Origin: Clostridia bacterium
GTDB taxonomy: Bacteria > Bacillota > Clostridia > Clostridiales > Clostridiaceae
Direction: 5' to 3'
Assembly (NCBI GenBank): GCA_009930125.1
Contig: RZYZ01000018.1
Span: forward strand, 1-16,732
Length of the DNA: 16,732 bases
A program made the translations under genes and the position numbers. Shown here in pieces: positions 14,983 to 16,732 of the stretch; positions within the stretch are counted from its first letter, which is position 1, and every line of letters starts with the position of its first letter. The notes under the pieces are model-generated. The model was not told where the DNA came from. It ran no database searches and worked only from the letters and a program-made list of their open reading frames with translations.

Positions 14983-15921
14983 ATGAATCCGAGAACCAGG
15001 AAACTAATAAAAATCATTCTAGGAAATCTGCTTCTTCTTGCATCGGTCATCGTAGGTGTACTCCTGATCACCGGTGTACCCATTGATTTTGATATCATCT
15101 ATGAAAAGGGCAGATACAGACCGAATATGTCCTGGGAAATCATCATGGAAGGGATCAGAGAGAACTTCAGGTATGTATTTTCCGGCGAAGTGAAGGATCT
15201 GGTCATTCTCGACGGTACCGTAGGGGAACTCTTTGCGATATCAGCCAGACGTAGCGGGATCGTTCTTCTGTTTGGGATTCTGCTTGCGGTGCTGATTGGG
15301 ATACCTAAGGGAATTCTTGACAGCAGAAAAAGAGACCGTATCGGAACATTCAAGATGCTTCAGTCTCTGGTACCGTTGTCGGTGCCGGATATACTGACCA
15401 TAGGACTCGTTCAGATGCTGGCACTTTATCTTTTTAAAAGTGGAATTCCCTTTTTCGGGATCGGTCCCATTGAGTTCAAGGGTGACCAGTACTGGTATAA
15501 TGCCATCTATCCCATCATTTCCATCTCCATACTCCCTGCAGCCTATATTGCGAGAACCACCGCTACAGCCATTGAGGAAGGATTCGCAAAGCCCTATATT
15601 CTGGCTGCGCGTGGGAAAGGCTGTTCCAGGTTCCGAATCATCAGAAACCATCTGATGAAAAGTGTGGTTTATGAGGTGCTCTCAGTTTTCCCGACGATCC
15701 TTGCGCTGATATTTTCCAGTCTGATCATTGTGGAAAGACTCTTTTACTATAGAGGAATCGGATACCATATGATTGATTTCTATACATCCACAAGAATCGA
15801 TGCCTTTGCAGGCAGTATGGCTTTCAGCTATTTCATGACCATCATGGCAGTGGTGTACTTCCTGATTCTTCTGGTATTCAATGTACTGAAAGATGTGGTG
15901 ATTCCTCAGGTGAAATCCTGA
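14983..15921 (+). CDS. Oligopeptide ABC transporter permease, OppB/DppB type
   Basis: A 312-residue permease. TM1 is at about 10-30. An extracytoplasmic stretch follows, then five more hydrophobic segments. The EAA loop near 200-225 (PYILAARGKGCSRFRIIRNH) is typical of DppB, as is the ERLFYYRGIG motif before the last TMs. GGAGG at 14972-14976 is well placed. It pairs with the C-type permease encoded two genes upstream. The first extracytoplasmic loop includes a charged region (GEVKDL) and is of normal size for the family. Its stop overlaps a 13-codon mini-ORF that leads to the D-type ATPase. Confidence 0.9.
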   Translation: MNPRTRKLIKIILGNLLLLASVIVGVLLITGVPIDFDIIYEKGRYRPNMSWEIIMEGIRENFRYVFSGEVKDLVILDGTVGELFAISARRSGIVLLFGILLAVLIGIPKGILDSRKRDRIGTFKMLQSLVPLSVPDILTIGLVQMLALYLFKSGIPFFGIGPIEFKGDQYWYNAIYPIISISILPAAYIARTTATAIEEGFAKPYILAARGKGCSRFRIIRNHLMKSVVYEVLSVFPTILALIFSSLIIVERLFYYRGIGYHMIDFYTSTRIDAFAGSMAFSYFMTIMAVVYFLILLVFNVLKDVVIPQVKS

Positions 15922-15962
15922 TGGCAAAAGTGCAGATAGACAAATACAGGAGGGATAAGTGA
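15921..15962 (+). CDS. Possible 13-residue coupling mini-ORF
   Basis: ATG at 15921 overlaps the permease TGA, and the frame ends in a TGA at 15960-15962 that overlaps the next ATG. Both junctions are TGATG. The peptide (MAKVQIDKYRRDK) contains the codons of the AGGAGG site for the next gene. Reinitiating ribosomes could be passed along, but there is no independent evidence of a functional peptide. Confidence 0.3.
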   Translation: MAKVQIDKYRRDK

Positions 15963-16732
15963 TGCCGTTATTAAGCGTACACAATATAAAAACATACTTT
16001 TATCTGGATGGGCTGGAACTTCCTGCTGTTGATGATGTGAGTTTCACTCTGGAAGAAAACAGGACCCTGGCGGTGATCGGTGAATCAGGCAGTGGGAAAA
16101 GCGTCCTTGTCCTGAGTATCATGAAGCTGGTGGATTATCCGGGGAAAATCATAGAAGGTGAAGCAATCTACAGCGGCAGTGTAAAGGGAAATCTTCTGAT
16201 GATGAAAGAGAGACAGATGCAGAAAATCAGAGGGAATGAGATCGCCATGATCTACCAGGACCCCATGTCCACCTTGAATCCGCTGATTCCGGTGGGAAAA
16301 CAGATCGAGGAAGCGCTATACATCCATAAGAAAGGAAAAAAGCAGGAAATCAGACTGAGAGCGATGCAGCTGATGACAGAAGTGGGCATTCCTGATGCGG
16401 AAAAAAGGTATCATGATCTGCCGAAGCAGTTCAGTGGAGGAATGCGCCAGAGAATCATGATCGCCATGGCCATTGCCTGCAAGCCAAAGATACTGATCGC
16501 GGATGAGCCGACTACAGCTCTGGATGTGACCATACAGGCGGAAATTCTGGATCTCCTGAAGAAACTTCAGGATGAGAACCAGATGTCCATCATTCTGAAT
16601 ACCCATGATCTGGGTGTGGTGGAAGACATGGCGCATGATGTCTGCGTGATGTATTGCGGAAAGATCATGGAAAAAGCACCCAAGGAAGAGCTCTTCAGCC
16701 ATCCGATGAATCCCTATACCATAGGTCTCATA
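15962..16732 (+). CDS. Oligopeptide ABC transporter ATPase, OppD/DppD type (3' end outside window)
   Basis: 257 codons are open to the window edge with no stop. Walker A is GESGSGKS (40-47), the Q-loop IYQDP stands near residue 98, the signature FSGGMRQR near 157, Walker B ILIADEP near 178 with TTALD, and an NTHD H-loop near 215. YQDPMSTLNPL and ADEPTTALDVT are typical of the OppD/DppD branch, and the C-terminal HPMNPYT motif has just been reached. AGGAGGG at 15948-15954 precedes the ATG by 7 bases. It is the second ATPase of the transporter. About 60-80 residues, including the Cys-rich tail, should lie beyond the window. Confidence 0.9.
   Translation, partial: MPLLSVHNIKTYFYLDGLELPAVDDVSFTLEENRTLAVIGESGSGKSVLVLSIMKLVDYPGKIIEGEAIYSGSVKGNLLMMKERQMQKIRGNEIAMIYQDPMSTLNPLIPVGKQIEEALYIHKKGKKQEIRLRAMQLMTEVGIPDAEKRYHDLPKQFSGGMRQRIMIAMAIACKPKILIADEPTTALDVTIQAEILDLLKKLQDENQMSIILNTHDLGVVEDMAHDVCVMYCGKIMEKAPKEELFSHPMNPYTIGLI

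Noticed and set aside
1..16732. CRISPR array, tRNA/rRNA genes, insertion sequences or prophage
   Set aside because: No regularly spaced repeats, cloverleaf-like segments, transposase motifs or phage genes were seen on reading both strands.

Overview
The window looks like the chromosome of a low-to-moderate-GC Gram-positive anaerobe, most likely Bacillota, class Clostridia. The basis is strong AGGAGG-type ribosome binding sites, compact head-to-tail operons, and gene families typical of that group: a DUF6320 operon, a WYL-domain regulator, a soluble DUF1858-type fusion protein and a CofE-like ligase. No rRNA, tRNA, CRISPR array, insertion sequence or phage gene was seen. The genus cannot be fixed from this sequence alone.

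Layout. (1) 1-72 is the tail of an unidentified rightward gene, followed by a bidirectional hairpin terminator. (2) 110-2989 is a leftward three-gene operon: an HSL-type alpha/beta hydrolase, a condensation/alcohol-acetyltransferase-fold acyltransferase, and a zinc-ribbon membrane protein of DUF6320 type. It probably makes or remodels an acylated lipid or ester at the membrane. (3) 3169-5078, divergent from it, is a CofE-like (F420-0:glutamate ligase family) protein plus a Crp/Fnr-type regulator, ending in a strong terminator. (4) 5151-8453 begins with a near-perfect Fur box, then four genes packed in one operon: a signal-less substrate-binding protein fused to an N-terminal DUF1858-like domain, a HypB/UreG-like GTPase with several Cys motifs, a soluble ABC ATPase with a ScdA_N/DUF1858-like head, and an 80-residue zinc-ribbon protein. 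(5) 8622-9605 is a WYL regulator. (6) 9655-11259 is a leftward YtcJ-type amidohydrolase, convergent with the WYL gene across a 16-bp perfect terminator stem. (7) 11492 to the window edge is a rightward oligopeptide-type ABC transporter in the order C-permease, F-ATPase, B-permease, D-ATPase (cut by the window end). Its C-permease carries an extra C-terminal extracytoplasmic M28-peptidase-like domain.

Most interesting content. The Fur-box cassette at 5151-8453 has the parts of a metal transporter (binding protein and ABC ATPase) but no signal peptide and no permease. It adds a HypB/UreG-like GTPase and a zinc ribbon instead. I read it as a candidate cytosolic metallocentre-assembly or metal-handling system induced by iron limitation; this is inference. 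The second point is the permease fused to an M28-like domain that appears to have lost most metal ligands. That domain could be a built-in substrate-handling module for the transporter. No separate binding protein is seen in the window, though one may lie beyond its end.
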